DNA of 52,484 nt, taken from contig DATKKX010000507.1 in assembly GCA_035542775.1 (NCBI GenBank), forward strand, positions 1 to 52,484. Direction: 5' to 3'. The notes beneath the pieces were generated by a model. It saw only the letters and a program-made list of their open reading frames with translations. It had not been told where the DNA came from and ran no database searches. The first letter of the stretch is position 1. The number at the start of each line of letters is the position of its first letter. The position numbers and the translations under genes were made by a program. The DNA comes from DATKKX01 sp035542775. GTDB taxonomy: Bacteria; Planctomycetota; Phycisphaerae; UBA1845; UTPLA1. Below are positions 34,801-43,114 of this stretch, one piece after another.

Positions 34801-35358
34801 AGTGATCACCGCGTGCGGCCGTGAGACCTCGCCGAGCTCGCATGTGCCCCATTCCTTCTTCTCGATATCGAGCCATACGGTGTATCCCCCGGACTGCGGG
34901 ATCGCCAGCTTGATGTTCTCGCCCGGTTGGCCCAGTTTGCCGCCGCCGGCATCGCCCAGATGCTTGTCCCACGTACCGTCGAAAACGAACTTGAACTGGT
35001 ACTCGCCGCAGGGCCAGAAGCGGGTCAGCTCCCATCGCTCGGGTACCTTTACCCCGCGGAACACAGGACAGGAGGAGCTGCCCATTGCTACACCGACCTC
35101 ATGCGCCGGTACTAGCTTCAGGCAATACGCGTCGTCGTTGGTTGTCCAGTTATTAAACGTCCCGGCGATACGAACGTCCTTGAATTCCGGTCCGGCAGCC
35201 GACGCTGGCACGATGCTCACCATCAGGAGCAGCGCCCAGGCGGATCGGCCAACAAACCGCCTCCGCGTCTCCGGGTCTCCGTGGTGCTTGATGTCTGTCG
35301 TTTCGCGCTGTCGCGGCACGCGACATGGGTGGGTTCTGGTGGTCATCACGTTGCTCAT
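31825..35358 (-). CDS. Exported GH13 alpha-glucanase with N-terminal starch-binding-like domains
   Basis: The 1177-residue protein has a late signal sequence preceded by TRRRFV (31-36), fitting a twin-arginine motif, then WALLLMVSIV and cleavage near PASAA. Two glycogen-binding-like E-set domains follow: about 56-185 (VRIAGTFNNWT) and about 380-470 (VELVGDFNDWQ). The GH13 core (about 599-1080, starting VWYQIFPERFRNGDP) has all four regions: DGVFNH, GWRLDVASD (nucleophile Asp, about 853), ELWEE (acid/base Glu, about 883) and LLNSHDTDR (Asp, about 951). This resembles cyclomaltodextrinases and neopullulanases. ATG 35358 overlaps the lacI stop (ATGA). A dispersed hairpin encodes residues around 639-646. 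It probably cuts imported or surface-bound alpha-glucans to oligosaccharides for the downstream transporter. Confidence 0.94.
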   Translation of the reverse strand: MSNVMTTRTHPCRVPRQRETTDIKHHGDPETRRRFVGRSAWALLLMVSIVPASAAGPEFKDVRIAGTFNNWTTNDDAYCLKLVPAHEVGVAMGSSSCPVFRGVKVPERWELTRFWPCGEYQFKFVFDGTWDKHLGDAGGGKLGQPGENIKLAIPQSGGYTVWLDIEKKEWGTCELGEVSRPHAVITVYDEICPTVVLDARVSLEQSSLGIPEYRWSIGEESTPQTDTAARTSEESSLQYDSCNRVVRVPRALLKAKQGQVGLVIDDGAKKSPAKVVLNLTDGWLLSENGQRDAGAVMFPIGPDVWGRTVKGGPDGMATLEVLPMDVGDGKPVATARSATVKGRDYLAKYDGKRKSLSLLDEGWREFVWKKKESKGPPRGPIVERVELVGDFNDWQTGRTPMFSTEEGEVWHRILEIPDGVYHYKILVNGCIWLEDPNADPQFREPDNRGGFNSGVLVGLDGTKLGPAKPDHLNSDALKHDPANGKYLTPIAKNLVVLTLRTLANDVQAVDVIRPGTGPGVAMRRVDSQFGFDYWSAQILTGAATGSRESAWTTYAFRLTDGSEHAVFGRKGVAADANDRECYFRLDAKMEFQTPDWAKTAVWYQIFPERFRNGDPKNDPPRTVPWTHEWFKPYQGRAEVARKDSRTSENGDFVEEGKFYSYIFNRRYGGDIQGIQEKLPYLRDLGVTAIYLNPVFIAESLHKYDASDYRHIDDFFGVKDSLTKINGETTDPATWKWSESDRVFLDFIKEAHRQGFKVIIDGVFNHVGRDFWAFKDVVKNGKDSPYAGWFEIKSWEPFHYVAWDGDDGHLPKLKHDEAKGLAEPIREHLFAVTRRWMDPNGDGDPSDGIDGWRLDVASDINANFWSDWRKLVKSINPDAYIVAELWEESRSWLDGKTFDAVMNYPFARACQKFFVNKKKTLKPTGFDKQLRENLAWYVPQVNYVLQNLLNSHDTDRASSMFMNPDLEYDKADRLQDNGPNYNPNRPTPDCYHKLKLEVMFQMAFLGAPMFYYGDEVGMYGADDPSCRKPMYWEDLMPYDDPDERIVPGLRDHYRRMIAIRNTYPALQLGSFETLLMNDSLRMYAFARTLGNDTIVIVLNNSDKPHKLNVPVSWPTGSKIVRLDDPAECEIVGPPADQPKARPTVRPIDGHKPTVKVVDGKLKGIRLEPRTGAMFRLAE
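33423..33442. repeat. Dispersed 20-base palindrome, copy 2, inside the GH13 gene
   Basis: TGCGAGAATCCTTTCTCGCA is within the coding sequence and encodes part of VARKDSRTS in a linker before the catalytic (beta/alpha) barrel. It differs at one base from the intergenic copy at 24935-24954. Confidence 0.7.
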
Positions 35359-36383
35359 TTGGGAGGTGCTGTGGATTTGCGGACGATGAGCGAGACCGGC
35401 TGCGTTTCCTCAACGGTCTCTACCTTGCCTTCGACCAGTGCCAGCAACCGTTCACAGGCCCGCTGGCCGACCTCGTAGAGGGGCGTGTGGATCGTCGTCA
35501 GGGGCGGATCACAGAACTCCGCGCCGCGCAGGTCATCGCAGCCGAGCACGCTGATGTCCTCCGGCACGCGTCGCCCGAGCGCCTTGATCGCACTCATTGC
35601 ACCGATCGCCATCTTGTCATTACCCGCCAGAATGGCCGTCAGATCGCGCTCGCGTTGGATCAGCTCCGCGGCCGCGGTCGCGCCGCCCTCTTCCGTGTAC
35701 AAACCATCCGCGGTGCGGTGCTTCGGCAGTGAAATGCCAGCCGCGGTGAGCCCTTCTTCGAAGCCGCTGCGCAGATCGGACGTGGTTTGTACCTCCGGCG
35801 CCCCATGGATCAGTCCGATATTGCGATGTCCAAGGCGAGACAAGTACTCCGCCGCGATCCAGCCGGCCTGGTGGTAGTCGCACTTGACGTGGTTCAGTTT
35901 CTTCCCTGACAGGTAGTTGTTGACGATGAGAACGGCCCGGCTTCCGTCCTCGAAATCGGCCAGATACTCGTCGAAGGTGGTAACGCCCAGGGCCAGGAGG
36001 CCGTCCACAAAGTGGCGATCGAAAAGCTCGAGGTGCTGGCGCCGCTGAATGAAATCGGGATGAGCCACCTCGAGCAGGATTTTGTACCCGGCCCCACTGG
36101 CAAAATCATGGATCGCGCTAATGAGCTCGCCGAAGTAAACGTCCGCAAAAGCGTGTCGCAACTGCCGCACCAGGATGGCCAGACAACCCGATCGCTGGGC
36201 CTGGAGCCCCTGGGCCAGCCGGCTGGGGCGGTATCCCAGGCGGTCCACCGTTTTGAGCACGCGTTCCCGGGTGGCGGGGCTGATCCGGCCGTCGCGGTTG
36301 TTGAGAACCAAAGAGACCGTCGTCAGCGAGGCCTGACTTTCTCTCGCAACGTCTTTAATTGAAATGCCTTTACGCCTGGGCAT
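35355..36383 (-). CDS. LacI/GalR-family transcriptional regulator of the glucan locus
   Basis: ATG 36383 with GGGGA upstream gives 342 residues; a GTG at 36398 is also in frame. The helix-turn-helix (ISIKDVARESQASLTTVSLVLNN) and hinge (YRPSRLAQGLQ) are classic LacI features, followed by a periplasmic-binding-like effector domain (LTAILAGNDKMAIGAMSAIKALG, ISVLGCDDL). It is the first gene of the minus-strand glucan operon, overlapping the GH13 gene by four bases, and diverges from the pseudopilin gene. Three matching palindromes in the locus are its probable operators. The effector is likely a maltodextrin or a phosphorylated sugar; that is inference from context. Confidence 0.94.
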   Translation of the reverse strand: MPRRKGISIKDVARESQASLTTVSLVLNNRDGRISPATRERVLKTVDRLGYRPSRLAQGLQAQRSGCLAILVRQLRHAFADVYFGELISAIHDFASGAGYKILLEVAHPDFIQRRQHLELFDRHFVDGLLALGVTTFDEYLADFEDGSRAVLIVNNYLSGKKLNHVKCDYHQAGWIAAEYLSRLGHRNIGLIHGAPEVQTTSDLRSGFEEGLTAAGISLPKHRTADGLYTEEGGATAAAELIQRERDLTAILAGNDKMAIGAMSAIKALGRRVPEDISVLGCDDLRGAEFCDPPLTTIHTPLYEVGQRACERLLALVEGKVETVEETQPVSLIVRKSTAPPK

Positions 36384-36511
36384 ATCCGAGTTCCCCACCT
36401 ATAAAAGCCGATGATCCCGTCACCCATTATGCGGTTTTTTCTCCGACCCCGCTCCCTTCACTTGGCCTTACGGGCTAACATGACTTGGTGACAAAATCAT
36501 CCGGGCATCCC

Positions 36512-36539
36512 TTGCAATGAGTACAGACTCCGCTATACT
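36512..36539 (+). promoter_or_regulatory. Promoter for the pseudopilin/dockerin/amylase genes
   Basis: TTGCAA (36512-36517) and TATACT (36534-36539) are spaced by 16 bases; the start would be near 36546, inside the palindrome at 36544-36563. It rules out an in-frame ATG at 36517 as the pseudopilin start. Confidence 0.7.
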
Positions 36540-36543
36540 CGTA

Positions 36544-36563
36544 TTAGTAAAAGGTTTTACTAA
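36544..36563. promoter_or_regulatory. LacI-type operator, copy 1
   Basis: TTAGTAAAAGGTTTTACTAA has 9-base arms that are perfect inverted repeats around a GG centre. It overlaps the predicted transcription start of the plus-strand operon and lies 160 bases upstream of lacI, so it may also serve autoregulation. Confidence 0.75.
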
Positions 36564-36591
36564 GCATACACCCTTGTTCCACGGAAATCAA

Positions 36592-37521
36592 ATGATCTCG
36601 GCGGCAGGTCGTAATTCGGGGCCTGAAGGCAGGGGAGAATCGGCTTACCCCGTGGCAGTCGTGCGGCTTGAGACTGTATCACCCCGGCGCCCCTGGCAGA
36701 CAGGGCGGGCGTTCACGCTGATCGAGCTCCTGGTGGTGATCGCGATCATATCCCTGCTGATTTCCGTCATTGCCCCGGCGATGAGTCGGGCTCGCGAGGC
36801 CGGCCGGCGGACGATGTGCGGAAACGACCTTCGCCAGGTCGGTGCATGCTTCTGGAACTACTCCAACGACTCTGAGAATTGGTTCCCCTCGAAGCCGTGG
36901 TGCGGCCACCCCGACGCAGGGGCCAAGGACCTGGCATTGCATCAGCACGAAGCCTGTGGCCGCGACCCAACGGGGCCGGACGGCTGGGGTACCCGATGCG
37001 CAGGCATCATTCGCGACGTTCTGGAACGCGACTACACCCGCGGCACCGCTGAACGTCCGAAGTATCTGCACGATCCCAAGATTCTGGTCTGTCCCAGCGA
37101 TGACTTCGGCAACGCCTATGGCTCTGATGAGCAGGTTCCAATCAAAGCAGTCGACGATGTGATGAAAATCCAGGCCTTCATCCCCACGGGGGGCCAGAAA
37201 GAGAAGAATTACAGCTACGCGTACGTCTCTCTCCTTCGCAACGACGACCGAGCCGACATCTTCCTGATGGGTGACGAAACCAACAAGGTAGATGTCGCGA
37301 CCGATTACCTGACCCAACTGACAGCACAGGACAACCACGGGATGCGAGGCATTAATGCCTTGTTCGTCGACCTGCACGTCGATTGGGAAGGCGTCAAGGG
37401 AGGCGATTTTCAGTCTTTGCAGCAGTTGGCCTGGAAGCTGTATGCGCCCCTCTGCGTGTCTCCGGCTCGCTTCCCGATCACCAACGGCACCCGAAACGTG
37501 GAAATAATGACCGTCGACTAG
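36592..37521 (+). CDS. Pseudopilin-like protein with prepilin N-terminus
   Basis: ATG 36592 gives 309 residues; an earlier ATG lies upstream of the predicted transcription start. The prepilin signal is RAFTLIELLVVIAIISLLIS, with Ala instead of Gly before the Phe, a common planctomycete variant, followed by SRAREAGRRTMCGNDLRQVG. The C-terminal half ends in HGMRGINALFVDLHVDWEG, the H-x9-DG-like feature of a large planctomycete pseudopilin family. Such proteins are processed by prepilin peptidase and may form short surface fibres or serve a type II secretion system. Its position at the head of the amylase operon under a LacI-type operator suggests a role in glucan capture or amylase secretion, which is inference. 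Confidence 0.88.
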   Translation: MISAAGRNSGPEGRGESAYPVAVVRLETVSPRRPWQTGRAFTLIELLVVIAIISLLISVIAPAMSRAREAGRRTMCGNDLRQVGACFWNYSNDSENWFPSKPWCGHPDAGAKDLALHQHEACGRDPTGPDGWGTRCAGIIRDVLERDYTRGTAERPKYLHDPKILVCPSDDFGNAYGSDEQVPIKAVDDVMKIQAFIPTGGQKEKNYSYAYVSLLRNDDRADIFLMGDETNKVDVATDYLTQLTAQDNHGMRGINALFVDLHVDWEGVKGGDFQSLQQLAWKLYAPLCVSPARFPITNGTRNVEIMTVD

Positions 37522-37877
37522 CGCGGGTGCATTGGAGATTTGGTGAGGGGCTGACAAAGGACGCAGCGGCTGACCGCCGCATCAGTCAGAGCACGACAGG
37601 GTGGCGAGTGGATTGATGGGCCGAGAGAAATGAGGGCGGGGGGGGCCGGCAACACCTCCGCGTGCAGGCGAGCGCGATCACAGCAATGGAGGTGGATTCG
37701 GAAGAAGCGAGTCCTTCAGAACACGATTGCGTCATCTGACGAGCTTCTTGCCGGGAATGCGGCCGCCGGATGATCGCGTCATCGGACAACCGAACTGACG
37801 AACAGGCCCGGCGTCGCGGCTCGATCGAGCGCGGACCTGGGCGGAGTGGGAACTACTAAGGCTTAGGAGGCAGAATC
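37522..37877. other. Intergenic region before the dockerin-tailed protein, no gene
   Basis: This 356-base gap contains a G-run near 37640, an imperfect direct repeat (GATTGCGTCATC about 37726 and GATCGCGTCATC about 37773) and a strong ribosome binding site (TAGGAGG, 37864-37870). No operator or terminator is evident, so readthrough from the pseudopilin gene is likely. Confidence 0.5.
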
Positions 37878-39878
37878 ATGAAAGCAGTGCAGTCCATGAG
37901 AAAGGTATTTGCGATCGGGGCAATCATCGGCTTGTGCGCGCTCGCGGCCAGCGCGGCCGACATCGTGGGCCGTAACATCCCCACCAATTACGCCGGCTTC
38001 CTGACGGCCACGCAGAACAATGCCACCGGCTACGGCAACGGCTCCACGCATACCGACCCCAACACGCCCACGGTGGGAAGCGAGATCGACGCTCTCTACG
38101 TGTGCGCTGATGCGACCGACCTCTGGATCGGCGTCACCGGCAACCTGCCCAACAAGCTGGCCTCCGCCCAGTCGATCGTCGTCTTGATCGACGCGGATGG
38201 CGGCTCGCCGGGCGTCCCCAACGTGCTGGATACGAGCCTGATCACCCCTTACGGCGGCGGTGGCAACGTCATACGCTACCTGAACGGCACGATCCTCGAC
38301 GCGCCGGACCCGAACGACCCCAACGACACGGGATTCACACCCGAGACCGCCGTTGTGGTGAATCGAATCACCTCCAGCATTCCGAACTGCACGACATACG
38401 TCAATTCCTGGTACTTGCCGACAGGGTTCGAGGATCCCTGGGATGCGAACCTGGTCAGCGTGGACCCCAACAATCCTTACAACGGGCTGTACCTATCGGC
38501 CTATATGGACACGACCAACGTTGCCGGCGTCGATGACGACCCCGCCAAGGACGGCGCCCAGGAGCAGACCCTGGCGGCGAACGCGCTCAAGGGCCTGCGC
38601 CTGAGGCTGGATCGCGCTTACTACGGCATCGGCGACCAGATCAAGATCATGGTCCTCCTGGCATCGCCGGGTGACGACGCCGGCACACCCGTGACCTATG
38701 TAAGCAATCAGATCCTGCCGCCGCTGGCGGTGGAAGCGCCGAACGGCTGCCTCACGCCGCCCTTCCCGGCGAACTTCGACGCGACCTTCGGAACACCGTC
38801 AACCGGCGCCGCGGGCAGGCAATATGCCATCATTCAATTGTCCCCCGGCACGCCCACCGGCTTTAATGGCTTGAACATCCCGACGCAGTGGCCCGGCGGC
38901 AGCCTCATCGCCACGCAGCGGATCCATACCTGCTACGGCAATGCCGTGATGGGCAGCATCACCTACACGGTTCCTGGCTCGGAGCTGGACCAGTTGTTCG
39001 TTCGGGAGGATGACACCTACCTGCAGATCGCCGTAAGCGGCAACCTGGAAGCCAATGGCAACAAGGTTTCCTTCTTCATTGATGCTGATCCCAATGCCGG
39101 CGAAAACACACTGGATTACAACAGCCCCAATCCTCCACCGGACCCGAACAACCCCGAGCCCATTTACAACTGGTCGGGGCGAACATTCGACCCAGGCCTT
39201 GCCCCCGAGCACTGCTACATGGTGAACAACTGGCAGGGTACGTTCTACGTGGACCACTACGAGTTGCTGACCGATACCAAGACCTACCTCGGGTCCAATC
39301 CGGTGGGCGGTCCCAACGGCATTCTGCAAGGTGGCACCAACGTCAACGGTGATCAATTCGTGTTGGACAACTCGAACCAGGCTGGCGTCGTCGGTAGAGG
39401 TGAACCAGGCGAGCCGGGAGACCCCTCGACGGCCACCACCGGCTTCGAGGTCCGCATCAGTTTGGCCGAAATTGGCTTGACGCCTGGTGCGTGCAACAAT
39501 GTGAAGGTCTTCGTGGCCCTCACCAGCCAAAACGCTGCATGGATGTCGAACCAGTACCTGCCGCCGATCGAGACGCCGTCCGACAACATCGGCACCGACC
39601 GACCTCCGGCCACCGCGTTCAACTTCGGCAGCACGGCTTTTCCGTTCAACGGGAACCAGTATGCCACCGTCGCGCTGCTTCGCCTGGGCGACGTGTTCCA
39701 GGATGCGAATTGCTGCATCAACACGGATGATCTGGACGCGTTTGTCCAGGTTCTGCTTGGCTTGAACACTGACGGGAAAGCGATCTTCCTGTCTGACATC
39801 AACAAGGATGGCGTCGCGAACGGTGCTGATATCCAGCCGTTCATCGATTTGCTCTTGAGCCAGAGCCCTTGTCCGTAA
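37878..39878 (+). CDS. Secreted dockerin-tailed protein with two repeated domains, unknown function
   Basis: The 666-residue protein starts with a signal peptide (FAIGAIIGLCALAASAA) after a TAGGAGG ribosome binding site. Two related domains of about 270 residues follow, marked by GSEIDALYVCADATDLWIGVTGN and GSELDQLFVREDDTYLQIAVSGN, each then containing a FIDAD-type strand, a form seen in carbohydrate-binding or beta-sandwich surface modules. The C-terminus (about 605-666) is dockerin-like: two EF-hand-like loops (INTDDLDAF and SDINKDGVANGADIQPF). No enzyme motif is seen. Flanked by the pseudopilin and a GH13 amylase on the same strand, it is a candidate glucan-binding or scaffolding protein. 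Confidence 0.82.
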   Translation: MKAVQSMRKVFAIGAIIGLCALAASAADIVGRNIPTNYAGFLTATQNNATGYGNGSTHTDPNTPTVGSEIDALYVCADATDLWIGVTGNLPNKLASAQSIVVLIDADGGSPGVPNVLDTSLITPYGGGGNVIRYLNGTILDAPDPNDPNDTGFTPETAVVVNRITSSIPNCTTYVNSWYLPTGFEDPWDANLVSVDPNNPYNGLYLSAYMDTTNVAGVDDDPAKDGAQEQTLAANALKGLRLRLDRAYYGIGDQIKIMVLLASPGDDAGTPVTYVSNQILPPLAVEAPNGCLTPPFPANFDATFGTPSTGAAGRQYAIIQLSPGTPTGFNGLNIPTQWPGGSLIATQRIHTCYGNAVMGSITYTVPGSELDQLFVREDDTYLQIAVSGNLEANGNKVSFFIDADPNAGENTLDYNSPNPPPDPNNPEPIYNWSGRTFDPGLAPEHCYMVNNWQGTFYVDHYELLTDTKTYLGSNPVGGPNGILQGGTNVNGDQFVLDNSNQAGVVGRGEPGEPGDPSTATTGFEVRISLAEIGLTPGACNNVKVFVALTSQNAAWMSNQYLPPIETPSDNIGTDRPPATAFNFGSTAFPFNGNQYATVALLRLGDVFQDANCCINTDDLDAFVQVLLGLNTDGKAIFLSDINKDGVANGADIQPFIDLLLSQSPCP

Positions 39879-40049
39879 GTCCTCTCCGACGGAGAGGGTC
39901 GTCCTCGGGGTCGAGGCGGATAATCGACGATTGCTCGACGGTCTCGCCCGATCCCGTCGGTGAATGAGATCCGATGGCCCGGCCGGCCCGCCAGGGGCGT
40001 GCGGGCCGGGCCGTCGACCGATCGGGCCTGATCCGCACGGGGGTGCGAT
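39879..40049. other. Structured leader between dockerin-protein and amylase genes
   Basis: CCTCTCC (39881-39887) pairs with GGAGAGG (39891-39897) directly after the stop, and a longer GGCCCGC/GCGGGCC stem with a GGGGCGT-like loop lies around 39980-40012. No T-run follows, so these may attenuate or stabilise the message between co-transcribed genes. Confidence 0.4.
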
Positions 40050-42866
40050 GTGAAAGCGATCGAGCGTATCTTCCTGCCATCGGTGCGAGAGTCTCTGGCG
40101 CGATCCGCCTCCGGCGGACCTCTCGCGTCCATTCTCTTGTATATCATCCTGTTGTTCGCAGCCTCGTCGGCCTTGGCTGGGCCACCCGATCGGCCGATCC
40201 TGCAGTATTTCGAAACCACCTGGAACAACATGAGCTATCGCATGCCGGACGTGTTCATGGCCGGCTACGGCGCAGTCTGGCTCCCGCCGCCGTGCAAGGG
40301 CCAGAACGGCACCGCCAGCATCGGCTACGATCTGTTCGACCGCTTCGACCTCGGTTCCAGTTCCGCCCCCACGCGCTACGGCACGGAGGACGATTTCCGG
40401 CAACTCGTTGCGGCCCATCATCGCGCCAACGTCGAAGTGTACGTCGATTGGATCATGAATCACAACGGAACCAAGGATAAGACTACGCCCGGCTTCCTGG
40501 CCCAGGGCGGGTATCCGGGCTTCGTGCTGGAGATATCCGGCGGTGATCCGGACGGCGACTTCCACGCCTACTCGGGAGGTTGCCCGCAATCGACCAATCC
40601 CTCTGATCCATGCTACGACTTGTACCAGGGACGGCTGGTCGGACTCATCGACATTGCCCAGGAGAAAAACAACAACTACATTCGCCACCCCGTCGTCGTC
40701 GGCGACCCGAACAACATCCCTGCCGGGACCGTCTATAACAAGCCTGATGCCAACAACGCCCGCTTGTATCCCGACACCGCGTTGACCCCGACGACGGTCA
40801 CCAATCCCGGTACGAGCCGTAACCCCGGGACGACATATGCCACGCTTTACCCCTTCAACAACAATGATCCAATGCAAGGCGATGCCGTCATCGAGAACGC
40901 CACCGCCCTGCTGTGCCGGGCGAGCCGCTGGATGGTCGAGGACATCGGCGTAGACGGCTTCCGCCTCGATGCCGCCAAGCACACGCCCACCTGGTTCTGG
41001 GACACTTACTGGGACACCGCGGTCTATCTGCGCCACAAGACGTTCAGCGGGGCGTACAACATTCCGTATTCATTCTCGGAGGTCGTCGAGGGCGGCGGGG
41101 CCAGCATGCAGAACTGGGTCCGCAGACCCGGCGGGGAATACGGCAATCCCGGCCAGGGCTGGCCGGCCCAGGGCTGGGAGTTCGGCAACCGCGACGCGCT
41201 GGACCTCAATGAAGCCGGCGCGCTTCGCGACCTCATCGCGGCGGGCGGCTACGGCTCCTGGAACAACGTCATGGGCGCGTCCATCGACACGCGAGATGAC
41301 GGCTACCAGAACGGCACTATGGGCGTGCATCACGTTGACAGTCACGACAATGCTGTCGGCGACGGCGTGAACGATGTCGCCGAGTATGCCTACGTGCTGA
41401 TGCGAACCGGCTCCGTCAACGTTTACTACAACGCCTTTCAGTGGGGTCCGCAGCCCAATAATTTTCCCAGGGCCAATGGCCGCAGCGATGCCATCGGAAC
41501 GGGCGACGACTACCTCACCAGGCTCGTCGGCATCCGCAACTGCTACGGCCGGGGCTGGTTCATGCCCATCAACGGCACCGATCCGGTCAATCCCTCCCCG
41601 GACGATGTTCTGGTGTTCACTCGCCGCACGCCGAATGGTCCGGACAACCTGCTCGTTGCCCTCAACGATAAGCAGAACACAGGCGGGGTCGAGACCAGGA
41701 ACGTGGCCACGGCTTTTCCTGCCGGCACGCGACTCCGCGAGCTCACCGGCAACGCCGCCGATCCTGTCGTCGATCCCAGTGGCCAGATCCCGGACGTCCT
41801 CGGCGTCGACTCCAGCGGCCGCCTCTACGACGCGAGCAATCCGACCAACCTGTACTTGAAAGTTCCCAGCAACCGGAACGCCAGCGGTGTTCTCCACGGC
41901 CGCGGCTACGTGATCTACGGCCCCGCCGTCCCGAGCGGCTCGCTGACGGTCACGAATGTCGCCCAGACCATCCCGCCGGACAGCTCATCCGTGCCGGCTT
42001 ATGCCCGGCGATTGACGGCCGTCGATGTGATCACCTCGGACAGCTTTGAGATCCGCCTGCAAACCACGCAGACTGATTCGCTGGACCCCAATACCGACGA
42101 TAGGGCCGTCTTTCGCATCGACTCCGGTTTTGTTGACTACAACGGCAACGGGGTGGTGGATAACCCCGGCGGATTCGAGGCCGGTTTCGAGAACTTCCTG
42201 ACGCAGAGCTCACCGCTCTATGGCGGGGGCAGCGGCACGTACCGGCAGACCATCGATGCAACGCAGCTCGCCGAAGGCTATCACTACATCACTGTCTGGG
42301 CGTACCGCCATCGCGCTTCCGGGGATCCGCTGTTCAAGGAATTCCGCAAGGTGATCTACCTGAACCGCGTCCCGCCGCAGGTGACTCTGATCCAGCCGAC
42401 CCAAACCGGCGATGGGGACATCACCGCGAGCACATTCCAGGTCGTCGCTCGGGCCATGGATCCGACCGTGACCGCAGTGCATGTGTTCTTTGATCAACAT
42501 GCCAACAGCCCGTTCCTCACCTGGGCGCAGCAAGGCCAGGGCGCCACGACGCGAGACGGTATGGTCTTCAACGCCACTGTTCGGGGAGCGATCAACGGCA
42601 ACCATCGTCTGGACGTGGTGGCCTTTGACGAGATGGGCGGCTCCGCCGTGACTCACTATGTGGGGATCAATGCTGAGGGCCTCAGTCTATGGGGCGGTCT
42701 TGGCGACGTGAATAACGACATGGCCATCAATGGCAAGGACATATCGTCGTTCGTCCAATATGTCGTGGGCCAGTCCGCCTTCCACCCGGCGGCTGACTTT
42801 AACGCTGACGGACTCAATGACTTAGGTGACCTCGCCCCGTTCGTGGCGAGGTTGATTGGCGAATAA
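40050..42866 (+). CDS. Secreted GH13 alpha-amylase with dockerin-like tail
   Basis: The 938-residue protein starts at GTG 40050 and has a signal or anchor segment (SILLYIILLFAASSALAG). The GH13 barrel has region I DWIMNHN (from D132), region II GFRLDAAKH (nucleophile D307), region III SEVVEGG (acid/base E344) and region IV HHVDSHDNA (D433), so catalysis looks intact. A beta-domain and two Ig-like segments lead to a dockerin-like end with GDVNNDMAINGKD and ADFNADGLNDLGD. It should cut internal alpha-1,4 bonds in starch or glycogen outside the cell. It follows the pseudopilin and dockerin-protein genes and is probably in their transcript. No cohesin is seen in the window. Confidence 0.93.
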   Translation: MKAIERIFLPSVRESLARSASGGPLASILLYIILLFAASSALAGPPDRPILQYFETTWNNMSYRMPDVFMAGYGAVWLPPPCKGQNGTASIGYDLFDRFDLGSSSAPTRYGTEDDFRQLVAAHHRANVEVYVDWIMNHNGTKDKTTPGFLAQGGYPGFVLEISGGDPDGDFHAYSGGCPQSTNPSDPCYDLYQGRLVGLIDIAQEKNNNYIRHPVVVGDPNNIPAGTVYNKPDANNARLYPDTALTPTTVTNPGTSRNPGTTYATLYPFNNNDPMQGDAVIENATALLCRASRWMVEDIGVDGFRLDAAKHTPTWFWDTYWDTAVYLRHKTFSGAYNIPYSFSEVVEGGGASMQNWVRRPGGEYGNPGQGWPAQGWEFGNRDALDLNEAGALRDLIAAGGYGSWNNVMGASIDTRDDGYQNGTMGVHHVDSHDNAVGDGVNDVAEYAYVLMRTGSVNVYYNAFQWGPQPNNFPRANGRSDAIGTGDDYLTRLVGIRNCYGRGWFMPINGTDPVNPSPDDVLVFTRRTPNGPDNLLVALNDKQNTGGVETRNVATAFPAGTRLRELTGNAADPVVDPSGQIPDVLGVDSSGRLYDASNPTNLYLKVPSNRNASGVLHGRGYVIYGPAVPSGSLTVTNVAQTIPPDSSSVPAYARRLTAVDVITSDSFEIRLQTTQTDSLDPNTDDRAVFRIDSGFVDYNGNGVVDNPGGFEAGFENFLTQSSPLYGGGSGTYRQTIDATQLAEGYHYITVWAYRHRASGDPLFKEFRKVIYLNRVPPQVTLIQPTQTGDGDITASTFQVVARAMDPTVTAVHVFFDQHANSPFLTWAQQGQGATTRDGMVFNATVRGAINGNHRLDVVAFDEMGGSAVTHYVGINAEGLSLWGGLGDVNNDMAINGKDISSFVQYVVGQSAFHPAADFNADGLNDLGDLAPFVARLIGE

Positions 42867-42966
42867 ACGACATCTGGAATGTGGGTTTGGAGGGTGTCAT
42901 TCGGGGGGGCTGGAGACGTGCTCCGGGGAGGGGGAGGAGGCGGGCTGAGAGGAGGATTTGCGGGGC

Positions 42967-42995
42967 TTGACCCGCATTTGAGATTCTGGTAAAAT
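42967..42995 (+). promoter_or_regulatory. Promoter for the PEP-CTERM starch-binding-like gene
   Basis: TTGACC (42967-42972) and TAAAAT (42990-42995) are spaced exactly 17 bases. The -10 lies within the operator at 42988-43003. The layout is the same as at 46200-46228. Confidence 0.8.
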
Positions 42996-43003
42996 GTTTT
43001 GGC
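42988..43003. promoter_or_regulatory. LacI-type operator, copy 2
   Basis: GGTAAAATGTTTTGGC matches the other two sites in the core TAAAA-KG-TTTT and shares 17 identical bases (42984-43000) with the site at 46217-46233. The right arm is weaker (GGC instead of ACC). Binding here would block the -10 element. Confidence 0.65.
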
Positions 43004-43018
43004 ATAGGGAAGAGGGGC

Positions 43019-43047
43019 GTGCAAGACGGAGGACATCCGTCTTGCAC
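43019..43047 (+). promoter_or_regulatory. Perfect 12-bp hairpin in the leader of the starch-binding-like gene
   Basis: GTGCAAGACGGA (43019-43030) pairs with TCCGTCTTGCAC (43036-43047) around GGACA, just downstream of the predicted start near 43002. A 14-codon open frame begins at 43056. It may stabilise the 5' end of the message; no riboswitch consensus is recognised. Confidence 0.55.
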
Positions 43048-43114
43048 ATGGAGGAATGCGCTCAGTAAGAAAAGAGGCAAATATCCACTACATTCAATGA
43101 AGAGGAGCAAGGAA

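Noticed and set aside
36517..36591. Earlier ATG for the pseudopilin gene
   Set aside because: It lies upstream of the -10 element (36534-36539) and the predicted start, so it would not be in the transcript.
37726..37790. Imperfect direct repeat GATYGCGTCATC as a possible operator pair
   Set aside because: Only two short copies, 47 bases apart, with no promoter beside them and no match elsewhere in the locus.
38799..41036. 745-codon open frame on the minus strand across the dockerin-protein and amylase genes
   Set aside because: It is antisense to two genes with signal peptides and catalytic motifs, has no recognisable domain, and reflects the high GC content.
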